Source: Thiolinea disciformis DSM 14473 | Lineage (GTDB): Bacteria > Pseudomonadota > Gammaproteobacteria > Thiotrichales > Thiotrichaceae | Assembly: GCF_000371925.1 (NCBI RefSeq) | Contig: NZ_AQVE01000002.1 | Coordinates: 186,001-250,000 of the forward strand | Direction of reading: 5' to 3' | DNA length: 64,000 nucleotides | In this document: positions 1-8,613 of the stretch, one piece after another | Layout: every line of letters starts with the position of its first letter | Position numbering within the stretch: the stretch's first letter is position 1 | Notes under the pieces: model-generated | What the model was told of the DNA's origin: nothing | Seen by the model: the letters and a program-made list of their open reading frames with translations, nothing else | Databases searched by the model: none | Position numbers and translations under genes: made by a program

Positions 1-84
1 CAAATAGGCATGTTTGCATACTGTTGGTTTCAGCTTAAGCCTAGTTAGCTTGTTGCTAACACGCTATATTTTTCGAATAAAGGT

Positions 85-429
85 TCAGTCCATTTCAGCC
101 ATAAGCTGTTGTGTTTCGCGGCGTAAGGCGGCATCGCGATGATGATCTTTAAGTTTCGCTTTATGTTTAAGTACTTGGCGATCTAGTTTATCCATTAAGC
201 CATCCACGGCGGCATACATGTTTTCTTGGGTATCATTCGCAAAAATCTGACTACCACTCACGTTAATAGAAGCTTCCGCTTTATGACGTGTTTTGTTCTC
301 AACTTCCAGAATGACATGCACATTAATCACTTGGTCAAAATGACGTTTAATGCGTTCAAATTTCTCACGGACATAGTTGTGAAGGGCAGTAGTGACTTCG
401 AGATTGTGACCGGTAATTTCTAATTGCAT
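85..429 (-). CDS. hpf: Ribosome hibernation promoting factor (short HPF)
   Basis: Small ribosome-binding protein of the HPF/YfiA family, which binds the 30S decoding region and helps 70S ribosomes dimerise in stationary phase. The 114-residue length fits the short form: one domain with an opening MQLEITGHNLEVTTAL and a basic stretch near residues 86-105, without the C-terminal dimerisation domain of long HPF. It lies 59 bp downstream of rpoN, the standard gammaproteobacterial position. The start follows an AGGAG-like sequence. Identification is firm from sequence and context. Confidence 0.93.
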   Translation of the reverse strand: MQLEITGHNLEVTTALHNYVREKFERIKRHFDQVINVHVILEVENKTRHKAEASINVSGSQIFANDTQENMYAAVDGLMDKLDRQVLKHKAKLKDHHRDAALRRETQQLMAEMD

Positions 430-488
430 GTATACAACTCCTATTCAGGTCAAACAACAAAGACTAGTTGGCTCACGCCAAGCATCAG

Positions 489-1991
489 TTAACTCGTGAC
501 TAAGGTTTTTCGTTCATGTGAGGAAGGAATCGCCAGAGCTTCACGGTATTTGGCGACAGTGCGCCGAGCGACATTAATGCCTTGATCGCGTAATAGTTGC
601 GTCAAAGTACTGTCGCTTAAGGGAGCGGAACTATTCTCCTTCGCAATTAATTGTTTGATCATGGCGCGAATCGCGGTGGACGAACAGCTAGAGCCAGTAT
701 CGGTATCCAACTGACTCGAGAAAAAATATTTAAATTCGAAAATACCACGAGGGGTGTACATATATTTATTAGTAGTAACACGAGAAATAGTAGATTCGTG
801 CATTTCCAACTCGTCTGCAATATCCCGTAAAATTAAGGGCTTCATGGCTTGTTCGCCATACTGCATGAAAGCATTTTGGCGTTCTACGATAGCTTTTGCG
901 ACATTTAAAATCGTGGTGTTACGGCTTTCCAAACTACGAATCAACCAACGTGCTTGTTGTAAATTATTTTTAAGATAACTGGCATCAGCACCACTTTTAA
1001 CTTGACCGATCAAGTTGGCGTAGGTGTGATTAATTTGTAAATCCGGAGTGACTTTCGAGTTAAGTGAAACCACCCATTTATCGCGTACTTTATGAACAAA
1101 CACATCAGGCGTGATGTAGTCCGTTTTACTTTCTGAGAACGCATTACCGGGTTTTGGCTGTAAAGTACGCAAAAGTATGAGCACCGCTTCAAGCCTCTCC
1201 TGATTTATTTTTAAGCGCCTTTGGATCTCTTTATAGTCTCGTTTCTCCAATAAGTCTAGATGGTTTTCTACCAGTTTAAGGGCTAAAGCTTGTACAACGG
1301 AGGCTGGTTGTTGGCGTTGTAATTGAATTAACAGACATTCACGTAGATCACGCGCCCCCACACCGATGGGATCTAGATGTTGGATATATTTTAAAACAGT
1401 CTCAATATCCTCGATTTCTATAGGGATTTCATCACGCAGACTGGCTAAAATATCCTCCAGACTGTCGCGTAAATAACCTGCTTCATCCAAACAACCAATC
1501 AACACTTCAGCAATGCGCTTATCAATGGCTGTTAAGTTGCTCATGCGCACCTGCCACAGTAAATGCTCTTGCAAACCCTCATCGCTGTCTGATTGATTTT
1601 CTAGAAACGCTTGGTTATCGGCATCGTCGCTATTTGAGTTGGTACTGGAGCTGGTGTCATAGACCTCATCCCAGCCAGTATCCATGTTTAACTCTTCTGG
1701 AATAACGCTATCCATAGAGCCTAGCTCAGGATCATGTATTTCAGGGGGATTTGCTAGGTTATCACTAGCTTCCATTTCATTTTCTTGTCGAGTTTGCGCT
1801 TCGTCAAACGATTCGTTTTGGCTGAGCTCGCCTTCATCCGCTAATTGTAATAAAGGATTTTCTTCCAAGGCCTGTTGAATTTCCTCCTGTAGTTCGATAG
1901 AGGAAAGCTGCAACAAACGAATGGCTTGTTGTAATTGCGGGGTCATGGACAGATTCTGTCCAATGCGGATATCAAGTCCTTGTCTTAGCAT
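489..1991 (-). CDS. rpoN: RNA polymerase sigma-54 factor
   Basis: Alternative sigma factor that recognises -24/-12 promoters and needs AAA+ activators. Residues 1-50 are the Gln/Leu-rich Region I (opening MLRQGLDIRIGQNLSMTPQL), about residues 60-130 are acidic Region II, followed by the core-binding and DNA-binding regions. The RpoN box ARRTVAKYRE is intact at residues 475-484. Length of 500 residues is normal. It sits between lptB and hpf. Two strong sigma-54 promoter matches occur in this same window, near 7036 and 61524. Confidence 0.97.
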   Translation of the reverse strand: MLRQGLDIRIGQNLSMTPQLQQAIRLLQLSSIELQEEIQQALEENPLLQLADEGELSQNESFDEAQTRQENEMEASDNLANPPEIHDPELGSMDSVIPEELNMDTGWDEVYDTSSSTNSNSDDADNQAFLENQSDSDEGLQEHLLWQVRMSNLTAIDKRIAEVLIGCLDEAGYLRDSLEDILASLRDEIPIEIEDIETVLKYIQHLDPIGVGARDLRECLLIQLQRQQPASVVQALALKLVENHLDLLEKRDYKEIQRRLKINQERLEAVLILLRTLQPKPGNAFSESKTDYITPDVFVHKVRDKWVVSLNSKVTPDLQINHTYANLIGQVKSGADASYLKNNLQQARWLIRSLESRNTTILNVAKAIVERQNAFMQYGEQAMKPLILRDIADELEMHESTISRVTTNKYMYTPRGIFEFKYFFSSQLDTDTGSSCSSTAIRAMIKQLIAKENSSAPLSDSTLTQLLRDQGINVARRTVAKYREALAIPSSHERKTLVTS

Positions 1992-2107
1992 TTGTTATTC
2001 TTTATTCCAAAACGTATAAAACACATCCATAACACCATACTATCCCTAATCGCTTGGCATCGCAAAAGTACCTGATCTGGGGTGGTCGATTTGCTGAATA
2101 ATTCCAC

Positions 2108-2833
2108 TTATAACTGGAAGTTTTCACCTAAATAGACTTGGCGTGCTTGGGGATTAGCCAGAATGGCTTCAGGTGTACCTTCAGTAAGAATTTTACCCTC
2201 ACTCAGGATATAAGCGCGATGACAAATGCCTAATGTTTCGCGGACATTGTGATCAGTTATTAATACACCAATTTGACGTTCAACTAATTGGCGGATAATT
2301 TTTTGAATCTCAATGACCGAAATAGGATCAACACCAGCAAAAGGCTCATCCAACAAAATAAATTTAGGGTTAGAAGCCAAAGCACGTGCAATTTCAACGC
2401 GCCGTCTTTCACCGCCCGATAAACTAATGCCGAGGCTTTGGCGTAAATGGGTAATTTGAAACTCTTCTAAGAGTTGATTAAGACGTTCTTGGCGTTGGGT
2501 GCGATTTAGACTTTTATTCAGTTCGAGCACGGCAAGAATATTGTCTTGCACGGATAATTTCCGAAATACGCTAGCCTCTTGAGCGAGATAACCTAAACCG
2601 GCACGGGCGCGCTCATGCATGGATAGCGGGGTAATCACTTGCTCATTTAAGTAAATCGTTCCCGCATCAGCGCCCACTAAGCCCACAATCATATAAAAAC
2701 AAGTAGTTTTACCTGCGCCATTAGGCCCTAGTAAACCTACCACTTCTGCACTCGCAATCGAAAGGCTGACATCTTTGAGGATAGGGCGCTTTTTATAGCT
2801 TTTTTGCAGGTGTTCTGCACGTAGTACAGCCAT
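2108..2833 (-). CDS. lptB: LPS export ABC transporter ATPase LptB
   Basis: Cytoplasmic ATPase that powers LPS extraction from the inner membrane with LptF, LptG and LptC. Walker [10 protein letters not shown] is at residues 36-44, the ABC signature LSGGE at 138-142 and Walker B LLDEPFAG at 160-167. The 241-residue length is typical. Its start abuts the lptA stop, indicating translational coupling in the kdsD-kdsC-lptC-lptA-lptB unit. LptF and LptG are not in the window. Confidence 0.97.
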   Translation of the reverse strand: MAVLRAEHLQKSYKKRPILKDVSLSIASAEVVGLLGPNGAGKTTCFYMIVGLVGADAGTIYLNEQVITPLSMHERARAGLGYLAQEASVFRKLSVQDNILAVLELNKSLNRTQRQERLNQLLEEFQITHLRQSLGISLSGGERRRVEIARALASNPKFILLDEPFAGVDPISVIEIQKIIRQLVERQIGVLITDHNVRETLGICHRAYILSEGKILTEGTPEAILANPQARQVYLGENFQL

Positions 2834-3381
2834 TAACGTGCCTGATTGCTAGGGTAAAAAATAGCACGAACACGATCTGGTTTTTTCGCTTCGCCATTGG
2901 GTTTAGCATCTTGATTAGCGGCACGGCCTGCTTTTAATTCACCAGAACGAATATCATATTCGATTTGATTGCTACTAAAGGTATCTTTGTCTTGGGTAAG
3001 TGAGGCATCACCTTCAAGCATGAGGCGTTTTTGTAGTACGAAATAATGCATCGATTTAGCAGAGCCAATCGCTTGTTTACCATTATCCATCATTTGCTGA
3101 AAACGAACGGGATTGCCGGTAGCGCGTATGGTTTGAATTTCATTATCGGGTGCGCTAATGTCAATCCGTCCGGCCGAAATCGCTAAGCTTCCTTGCTTAA
3201 TTTGCACATTGCCGGAATAAACGGCAGTACCTGCTTGTTTATTAAAGATTACCGAATCAGCTTCTAAGGTGACGGGTTTAGTAACATCGTCGCTAAGCGC
3301 ATAAGCGAGAGAGCTAAATAGTAGTACAGCAGGGATAAAAAAATATTTAAGGGGATACAGCTTGGTAGACGGATCGAACAT
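2833..3381 (-). CDS. lptA: LPS-binding periplasmic bridge protein LptA
   Basis: Periplasmic protein whose beta-jellyroll units form the bridge that carries LPS to LptDE. An N-terminal signal peptide ends near residue 28 (LLFSSLAYA). The OstA-like body holds the family features [20 protein letters not shown] and repeated [10 protein letters not shown]-type strands. The C-terminal tail is Lys/Pro/Asp-rich. The start overlaps the 3' end of lptC by 35 bp, so the pair is translationally coupled. Confidence 0.93.
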   Translation of the reverse strand: MFDPSTKLYPLKYFFIPAVLLFSSLAYALSDDVTKPVTLEADSVIFNKQAGTAVYSGNVQIKQGSLAISAGRIDISAPDNEIQTIRATGNPVRFQQMMDNGKQAIGSAKSMHYFVLQKRLMLEGDASLTQDKDTFSSNQIEYDIRSGELKAGRAANQDAKPNGEAKKPDRVRAIFYPSNQAR

Positions 3382-3913
3382 TCTTATTTAATCTCAAAGT
3401 AGCTTCGTCTAGTTTACTCTCTAGCCCTACACCCTGTAAAACAAGCTTAGGCCCTGTGATCTTAACCTCGCTGTCGGTGCTGAGCACGCTATCGTTTAGA
3501 CCATAACGCAAGAAAGCCGTTTCTAAGGTGAATTGCTGAGAATCTTTTAAGCTATTCTGTTCAGAAAGGACTTTAACTTGGCCATTGAATAAGACTTGCT
3601 GCTTAGCATGTTCTAAGGTGGCTTCTTCTGCAGTAATGGTGCTGTGTTGGGCAGGGAGTTGGCTTTCAATTCGTGGTGCTACGATAAAGCTGGTATTTTT
3701 TTCTCGCCAATGCCCCATATATTGAGCGTCAAGCGTATGGTTAATACGCCCATCTTGTGCTATTGCTTTAAGACTAAAATCTGCCAAATAGTAATCCACT
3801 TGGTCATAGTCCGGCTTAACATCGCTCAATTGGGTGCGAGGTAGAAGGTCTTGGGCATTATGCAATAAGATGACTATCAGCAAGCCCAATACCAGCAGGA
3901 AAAAACCTTTCAT
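3347..3913 (-). CDS. lptC: LPS export inner-membrane protein LptC
   Basis: Bitopic protein that passes LPS from LptB2FG to LptA. It has one N-terminal membrane helix (residues 3-20, FFLLVLGLLIVILLHN) followed by a periplasmic LptC/OstA-like domain of about 165 residues. Length of 188 residues matches the family. It overlaps kdsC by 4 bp (ATGA type) and lptA by 35 bp. Sequence in this family is poorly conserved, so the call leans on operon position as well as topology. Confidence 0.9.
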   Translation of the reverse strand: MKGFFLLVLGLLIVILLHNAQDLLPRTQLSDVKPDYDQVDYYLADFSLKAIAQDGRINHTLDAQYMGHWREKNTSFIVAPRIESQLPAQHSTITAEEATLEHAKQQVLFNGQVKVLSEQNSLKDSQQFTLETAFLRYGLNDSVLSTDSEVKITGPKLVLQGVGLESKLDEATLRLNKNVRSVYQAVSP

Positions 3914-4440
3914 AGCAAATAAGTATTCAACATCGATTGCAATACGCCGCGCGCCTCTAACAGGCGCTCACACACCTCGCGTACCGCCCCTTTTCCACCG
4001 GATTTTTCAGTAATCCACTGCGCGTGTTGTTTCACAAACGGGTGTGCATTGGCTACGGCAATCGGCAGGCCAACCTGTACCATCACCGGCAAATCGACGA
4101 CATCATCACCCATATAAGCAATCTGTGCCGGTTGAAGCGCAGTTAGCTCCAAAATACGTTGGAAAGCAGGGCGCTTATCGCGAAATCCTTGGAAAACCAA
4201 GCTATCAGGAATATCTAAATTTTTGGCTCGGTGTGTTACTAACATGGATTTACGCCCGGTTAGGATGGCGATTTGCACACCGCTTGAGCGCAACATCCGC
4301 ATTCCATGCCCATCGCTAGAATTAAACGCTTTATATTCATGACCTTGGTCGTCATAAAATAAGCTGCCGTCGGTTAATACTCCATCTACATCCAGAATCA
4401 GTAATTGAATTTGACTACTATCGATAGGCGTTTTTGACAT
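3910..4440 (-). CDS. kdsC: KDO 8-phosphate phosphatase
   Basis: HAD-superfamily phosphatase that hydrolyses KDO 8-phosphate to KDO for LPS inner-core synthesis. HAD motif I ILDVDGVLTDG at residues 15-25 supplies the nucleophile Asp17 and acid/base Asp19; motif II is ILTGR; the late YMGDDVVDLPVM block carries the metal ligands. No cap domain, 176 residues, as expected for the tetrameric C0 subfamily. Coupled to kdsD upstream with no spacer. Confidence 0.96.
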   Translation of the reverse strand: MSKTPIDSSQIQLLILDVDGVLTDGSLFYDDQGHEYKAFNSSDGHGMRMLRSSGVQIAILTGRKSMLVTHRAKNLDIPDSLVFQGFRDKRPAFQRILELTALQPAQIAYMGDDVVDLPVMVQVGLPIAVANAHPFVKQHAQWITEKSGGKGAVREVCERLLEARGVLQSMLNTYLL

Positions 4441-5424
4441 TTATACAATCCCCGCACGCAATAAATCATGCATATGAATAATTCCAACCATATATTTTCC
4501 TTGTACTACAGGCAAGGCTGTAATCGATTTGGCTTGCATCAAATTAAGCGCTTCCACCGCTAAAGCATGATCATCAATCGTATAAGATTTGGTGGTCATC
4601 CATGCTTCAATCGCTTGAGTATGCAATGCCTGCCCATTTTCAAATGAGCGACGTAAATCACCATCCGTAAAAACACCTAATAATTCATTATTGTCACTGA
4701 CTACTGCGGTCATACCAAAACCTTGGCGCGTCATTTCTAAAATGGTTTCGCGCATATCGGCATGAGGACTGACTTTTGGAATACGTGCGCCAGTATGCAT
4801 AATGTCTTTGACATGCACCAGTAAACGCTTGCCTAAGCGCCCACCGGGATGCGAACGTGCAAAGTCTTCTGAAGTAAAGCCACGTGCTTCTAATAAAGAG
4901 ATCGCTAAAGCATCGCCTAGCACTAAAGCTACTGTGGTACTAGACGTGGGTGCTAATCCCAGCGGGCACGCTTCACGTTCAACGCTAGTATCGATATGAA
5001 AATGTGCAGCTTGAGCGAGTTCGGAATGAGGATTGCCTGTCATTGCAATTAAGGTCACTTGTTGACGCTGCAAGATAGGAATTAATGCTAATAGTTCGCT
5101 AGTACTGCCGGAATTGGACAGGGCAATAATCACATCCCCATTGACGATCATGCCTAAATCGCCATGACTTGCCTCGCCGGGGTGTACGAAAAAGGCTGGG
5201 GTACCGGTGCTGGCTAGGGTTGCCGCGATTTTGCTACCAATATGCCCTGATTTTCCCATCCCTGTGACAATGACGCGTCCTTTACAAGCTAGAATGGCTT
5301 CACAGGCAGCGATAAATTGCTCATTAATACGTGCAGGCAGCTGTTGTAAAGCCGTTATTTCCTCATGAATCACAGCCTGTGCTAAGGCTTTTAAGTCTTT
5401 TGATGTGTGCAAGGCAGGCCCCAA
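4441..5424 (-). CDS. kdsD: Arabinose 5-phosphate isomerase
   Basis: Interconverts ribulose 5-phosphate and arabinose 5-phosphate, the first step to KDO. An N-terminal SIS domain (about residues 35-170; VTGMGKSGHIGSKIAATLAS and SNSGSTSE phosphosugar loops) is followed by two CBS domains (about 205-325). The length of 327 residues is canonical. It is the first gene of the KDO/Lpt/rpoN unit here; the calcium/sodium antiporter gene often found upstream is absent and the TerB-like gene at 5545 ends in its own terminator. Confidence 0.96.
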   Translation of the reverse strand: MGPALHTSKDLKALAQAVIHEEITALQQLPARINEQFIAACEAILACKGRVIVTGMGKSGHIGSKIAATLASTGTPAFFVHPGEASHGDLGMIVNGDVIIALSNSGSTSELLALIPILQRQQVTLIAMTGNPHSELAQAAHFHIDTSVEREACPLGLAPTSSTTVALVLGDALAISLLEARGFTSEDFARSHPGGRLGKRLLVHVKDIMHTGARIPKVSPHADMRETILEMTRQGFGMTAVVSDNNELLGVFTDGDLRRSFENGQALHTQAIEAWMTTKSYTIDDHALAVEALNLMQAKSITALPVVQGKYMVGIIHMHDLLRAGIV

Positions 5425-5492
5425 ATAGTATTTCGCTCAGCAAAGGTGCTTAGTATAAAGAGGCTGAGGAGTTAAGGAAAATGTCCCTGCTG

Positions 5493-5526
5493 AAATAAAA
5501 AAAGCAGACAGTTAGTGTCTGCTTTT
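5493..5526 (-). terminator. Intrinsic terminator after the TerB-like gene
   Basis: On the minus strand an 11-bp perfect stem (AAAAGCAGACA / TGTCTGCTTTT, 5-nt loop) runs into a T-rich tail. It lies 19 bp past the stop of the gene at 5545 and before kdsD, so it separates the two units. Confidence 0.85.
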
Positions 5527-5544
5527 AATGATGTTTAAAGCGGT

Positions 5545-6549
5545 TCACGCGTAGATTTTAGGAGCGCCCGCTTGAGCGTGTAATTCATTGGCTTCTTCAG
5601 GAGAAATATTGAAAGCTTTTGCTAATTGATCAAGGTATTTAGCTTCAGTATTAGTGTCTAAATCAATAGCCATTAAGGATAGCAGGTAAATCTGCTTACC
5701 CATACTGGGTGGGACAGATCGGATAAACCCTGCCACATCCAAAGGCGAATTAATTTCATTCTGAATGAAATTGATTTCGTTTTGATCTAGTCCTTGTAAA
5801 CGGGTGAGGACACGTTCTTTTTCTTGATCATCAACACGGCCATCCGATTTAGCGGCATTAATCATAGTGCGGATTAATTGCATCGCTTGTTGATTGGCTT
5901 CTTGATGCGCTGCTGGTGGAATATATTGTGATGCAACATCGGGCGCATTGGGATTTTGTGTTTGTAGATATTTAGTAACGGCACCACCTAATAAAGAACC
6001 CAAGCCACCGCCAGCAGCCATACTTCCGCCTTGGCCACCCATAATACTACCTAATAGACCGCCTAATGGATCATTGCTGCCGCCCATTTGACGCGTATTG
6101 GCTTGTTGACCCGCACTTAATAAACCACCGAGTAAATCACCAATACCACCTGCTTGACCTTGACGATTTGCAGGTTGTTGAGCGTTGCCACCTAATAAAG
6201 AGCCTAACAAGTCACCCATGCCGCCAGCGCTTGTATTAGTTTGGGGTTGAGCACCACCGCCTAAAAGCCCACCTAATAAACCCCCTAGGCCACCGCCGCC
6301 TTGAGGTTGTTGTTGCGTACCGCCGCCTAATAAACCACCGAGTAAGCCACCTAGGCCACCCGCTTGCGGCTGTTGTTGAGCGCCTCCACCTAATAAAGAG
6401 CCTAATAAGTCACCCATGCCACCCGCAGAATTATTGCCGCCACCGCTGAGTGCTGACGATAGGATAGTGCCTAGCACTTTACTGCCTGAACCGCTAGACA
6501 ATGCGCCGCTGCTCAATAAGCTGCCAAGAATTTTAACTGCGTCTACCAT
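5545..6549 (-). CDS. Glycine-rich protein with C-terminal TerB-like (DUF533/YebE) domain
   Basis: Function unknown. Residues about 200-330 resemble the DUF533/TerB-like all-helical domain of YebE (AMQLIRTMINAAKSDGRVDDQEKERVLTRL is its typical opening; described here by its position 216-245). Residues 30-195 are low complexity: six or so imperfect units built on GGLLGGLLGGG or GMGDLLGSLLGG separated by Gln/Pro/Ala linkers such as AQQQPQ. No signal peptide or ordinary membrane helix is evident, although the LLG repeats are hydrophobic. Own terminator downstream; start preceded by AAGGAA. Confidence 0.75.
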   Translation of the reverse strand: MVDAVKILGSLLSSGALSSGSGSKVLGTILSSALSGGGNNSAGGMGDLLGSLLGGGAQQQPQAGGLGGLLGGLLGGGTQQQPQGGGGLGGLLGGLLGGGAQPQTNTSAGGMGDLLGSLLGGNAQQPANRQGQAGGIGDLLGGLLSAGQQANTRQMGGSNDPLGGLLGSIMGGQGGSMAAGGGLGSLLGGAVTKYLQTQNPNAPDVASQYIPPAAHQEANQQAMQLIRTMINAAKSDGRVDDQEKERVLTRLQGLDQNEINFIQNEINSPLDVAGFIRSVPPSMGKQIYLLSLMAIDLDTNTEAKYLDQLAKAFNISPEEANELHAQAGAPKIYA

Positions 6550-6581
6550 GATGTGTATTCCTTAAAGCTTCCGTTAGATTA

Positions 6582-6803
6582 TTAATAGGACTTTGCTGTA
6601 GCCGTACTTGCTGTTTTTGGAACGATGGTCGAAATAGCGCTTTTCATAATTAATTGTGAAGTCGCGCCGTCCCGATTCGATGCTAGCATAATGGAGAATT
6701 GGTCGTAGCCTACAATAGACCCTTCCAATTTAATGCCATTGACTAAAAAACAAAAAACAGGGGATTTGGCTTGGGTTAGTTCATCTAAAAATGTGTCTTG
6801 CAT
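6582..6803 (-). CDS. hfq: Hfq-family RNA chaperone with divergent Sm2 motif
   Basis: Hexameric Sm-like RNA chaperone expected to bind sRNAs and mRNAs. Sm1 is clear (FLVNGIKLEGSIVGYDQF). Sm2 is changed: the usual YKHAIS reads MKSAIS, so proximal-pore His57 is replaced by Ser and Tyr55 by Met, and the preceding loop is about four residues longer (ASNRDGATSQ). The proximal-site QD near the N-terminus and QF are kept. The ATG at 6803 is preferred over the GTG at 6833 because the -10 box directly abuts that GTG. The short C-terminal tail ends about 15 residues after Sm2. It could be a second, divergent Hfq. Confidence 0.85.
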   Translation of the reverse strand: MQDTFLDELTQAKSPVFCFLVNGIKLEGSIVGYDQFSIMLASNRDGATSQLIMKSAISTIVPKTASTATAKSY

Positions 6804-6833
6804 AATGATGGCCAGTATTTTGATTTGCGACAC

Positions 6834-6862
6834 ATTATACGCATGAGCTTAGTGCAAGTTAA
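6834..6862 (-). promoter_or_regulatory. Sigma-70-type promoter of hfq
   Basis: Read on the minus strand: -35 TTAACT (6857-6862), 17-bp spacer, -10 TATAAT (6834-6839), a perfect -10. The predicted transcript start lies about 20-25 nt before the ATG at 6803, which rules in that ATG and makes the GTG at 6833 unlikely. Confidence 0.65.
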
Positions 6863-6914
6863 ACCGTTTGTGACAAAAGGGGATAAACTTTCAGCAAGTT
6901 TTTTCGATATTTCT

Positions 6915-6981
6915 TGACACAAGCTGGTGTCAGCCTGTCCTAAAATGACAAGTGCCATAGCCTGAGTGTTTAGAGCTGACA
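6915..6981 (+). promoter_or_regulatory. Cluster of TGTCA/TGACA half-sites, candidate sigma-54 activator binding region
   Basis: A perfect 18-bp inverted repeat TGACAC-N6-GTGTCA (6915-6932) is followed by TGTC-N7-GACA (6936-6950) and TGTT-N7-GACA (6967-6981). They lie about 80-145 bp upstream of the predicted start of the 7061 transcript, the usual distance for enhancer sites of sigma-54 activators. Spacing does not match the TGTC-N10-GACA reported for GlrR, so the activator is unknown. Confidence 0.45.
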
Positions 6982-7000
6982 CAGATCGTGGAGTGGTGAA

Positions 7001-7019
7001 ATTTTATTTCCAATAAAAT
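7001..7019. repeat. Inverted repeat between enhancer-like sites and sigma-54 promoter
   Basis: Perfect 8-bp inverted repeat ATTTTATT-TCC-AATAAAAT, 16 bp before the -24 element. It is AT-only in the arms, so it may be an IHF-like/bent region or a regulator site. Confidence 0.4.
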
Positions 7020-7034
7020 CAATGGCTTGGTGGT

Positions 7035-7050
7035 TGGCACGCTAACTGCA
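7035..7050 (+). promoter_or_regulatory. Sigma-54 (-24/-12) promoter
   Basis: TTGGCACGCTAACTGCA: GG at 7036-7037 and GC at 7048-7049 with exactly 10 bp between. Against the consensus TGGCACG-N4-TTGCA only one position differs (C for the first T of TTGCA). Predicted start is about 7061. No protein gene follows on the plus strand; purA converges from the other side. Confidence 0.75.
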
Positions 7051-7091
7051 GTAGTATTCTCAGTAAGAGTGTAAGAACGGTTGAAACCCCT

Positions 7092-7119
7092 GCCACAATG
7101 CCCCTAGTGTGGCTTTTTT
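7092..7119 (+). terminator. First intrinsic terminator of the candidate sRNA
   Basis: GCCACA (7092-7097) pairs with TGTGGC (7108-7113) across a 10-nt loop and is followed by six T. It points along the plus strand; the minus strand has no T tract. Confidence 0.7.
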
Positions 7120-7121
7120 AG

Positions 7122-7166
7122 CCCCCGCCAGACCTAGCCCTGATCTGTGCGGGGGTTTTTATTTTT
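7122..7166 (+). terminator. Second, stronger intrinsic terminator
   Basis: CCCCCGC (7122-7128) pairs with GCGGGGG (7149-7155), extended by CAGA/TCTG with one bulge, then TTTTTATTTTT. Its U tract is only on the plus strand, so it serves the sRNA unit rather than purA. Confidence 0.85.
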
Positions 7167-7169
7167 AGT

Positions 7170-8474
<1,305 letters not shown>

Positions 8475-8548
8475 TCAAATAGACGCAAAAATACGCTCAA
8501 CCCCATTTAATTGACGGGGTACATGATGCCTTAGCTAATGCGGTTTGG

Positions 8549-8584
8549 CAAAAAACAAAACGCCTTCCCTAGCAGAAAGGCGTT
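8549..8584 (-). terminator. Intrinsic terminator after hflC
   Basis: Minus strand: AACGCCTT / AAGGCGTT stem (8559-8566 with 8577-8584), 10-nt loop, then TTGTTTTTT. It lies between hflC and purA. Confidence 0.85.
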
Positions 8585-8613
8585 GGCTAACCATGTTGTA
8601 ATGACTATGGTTT

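Larger units (their letters stand above)
7061..7166 (+). ncRNA. Candidate sigma-54-dependent small RNA, two tandem terminators
   Basis: Predicted transcript between the sigma-54 promoter and two intrinsic terminators, giving about 59 nt (ending near 7119) or about 105 nt (ending near 7166). There is no credible coding sequence; the only tiny frame (7 codons at 7099) lies inside the first hairpin. A U-tailed hairpin at the 3' end is what an Hfq-bound sRNA would have, and hfq is the divergent neighbour. I do not recognise it as GlmY, GlmZ, Qrr or CrcZ. Start and size are inferred. Confidence 0.55.

Noticed and set aside
5996-6430. Regular repeats that might be read as a CRISPR-like array
   Set aside because: They are codon-level repeats of LLG units within one intact protein gene.
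6804-6833. GTG at 6833 as hfq start
   Set aside because: A perfect -10 box ends directly before it, so the mRNA start would lie at or after this codon; the ATG at 6803 fits.
6785-6982. Minus-strand 65-codon frame over the hfq promoter
   Set aside because: Overlaps hfq and the enhancer-like repeats in another frame; no family resemblance.
7099-7122. Seven-codon frame MPLVWLF inside the sRNA region
   Set aside because: It lies inside the first terminator hairpin with no ribosome binding site, so a leader peptide is not supported.
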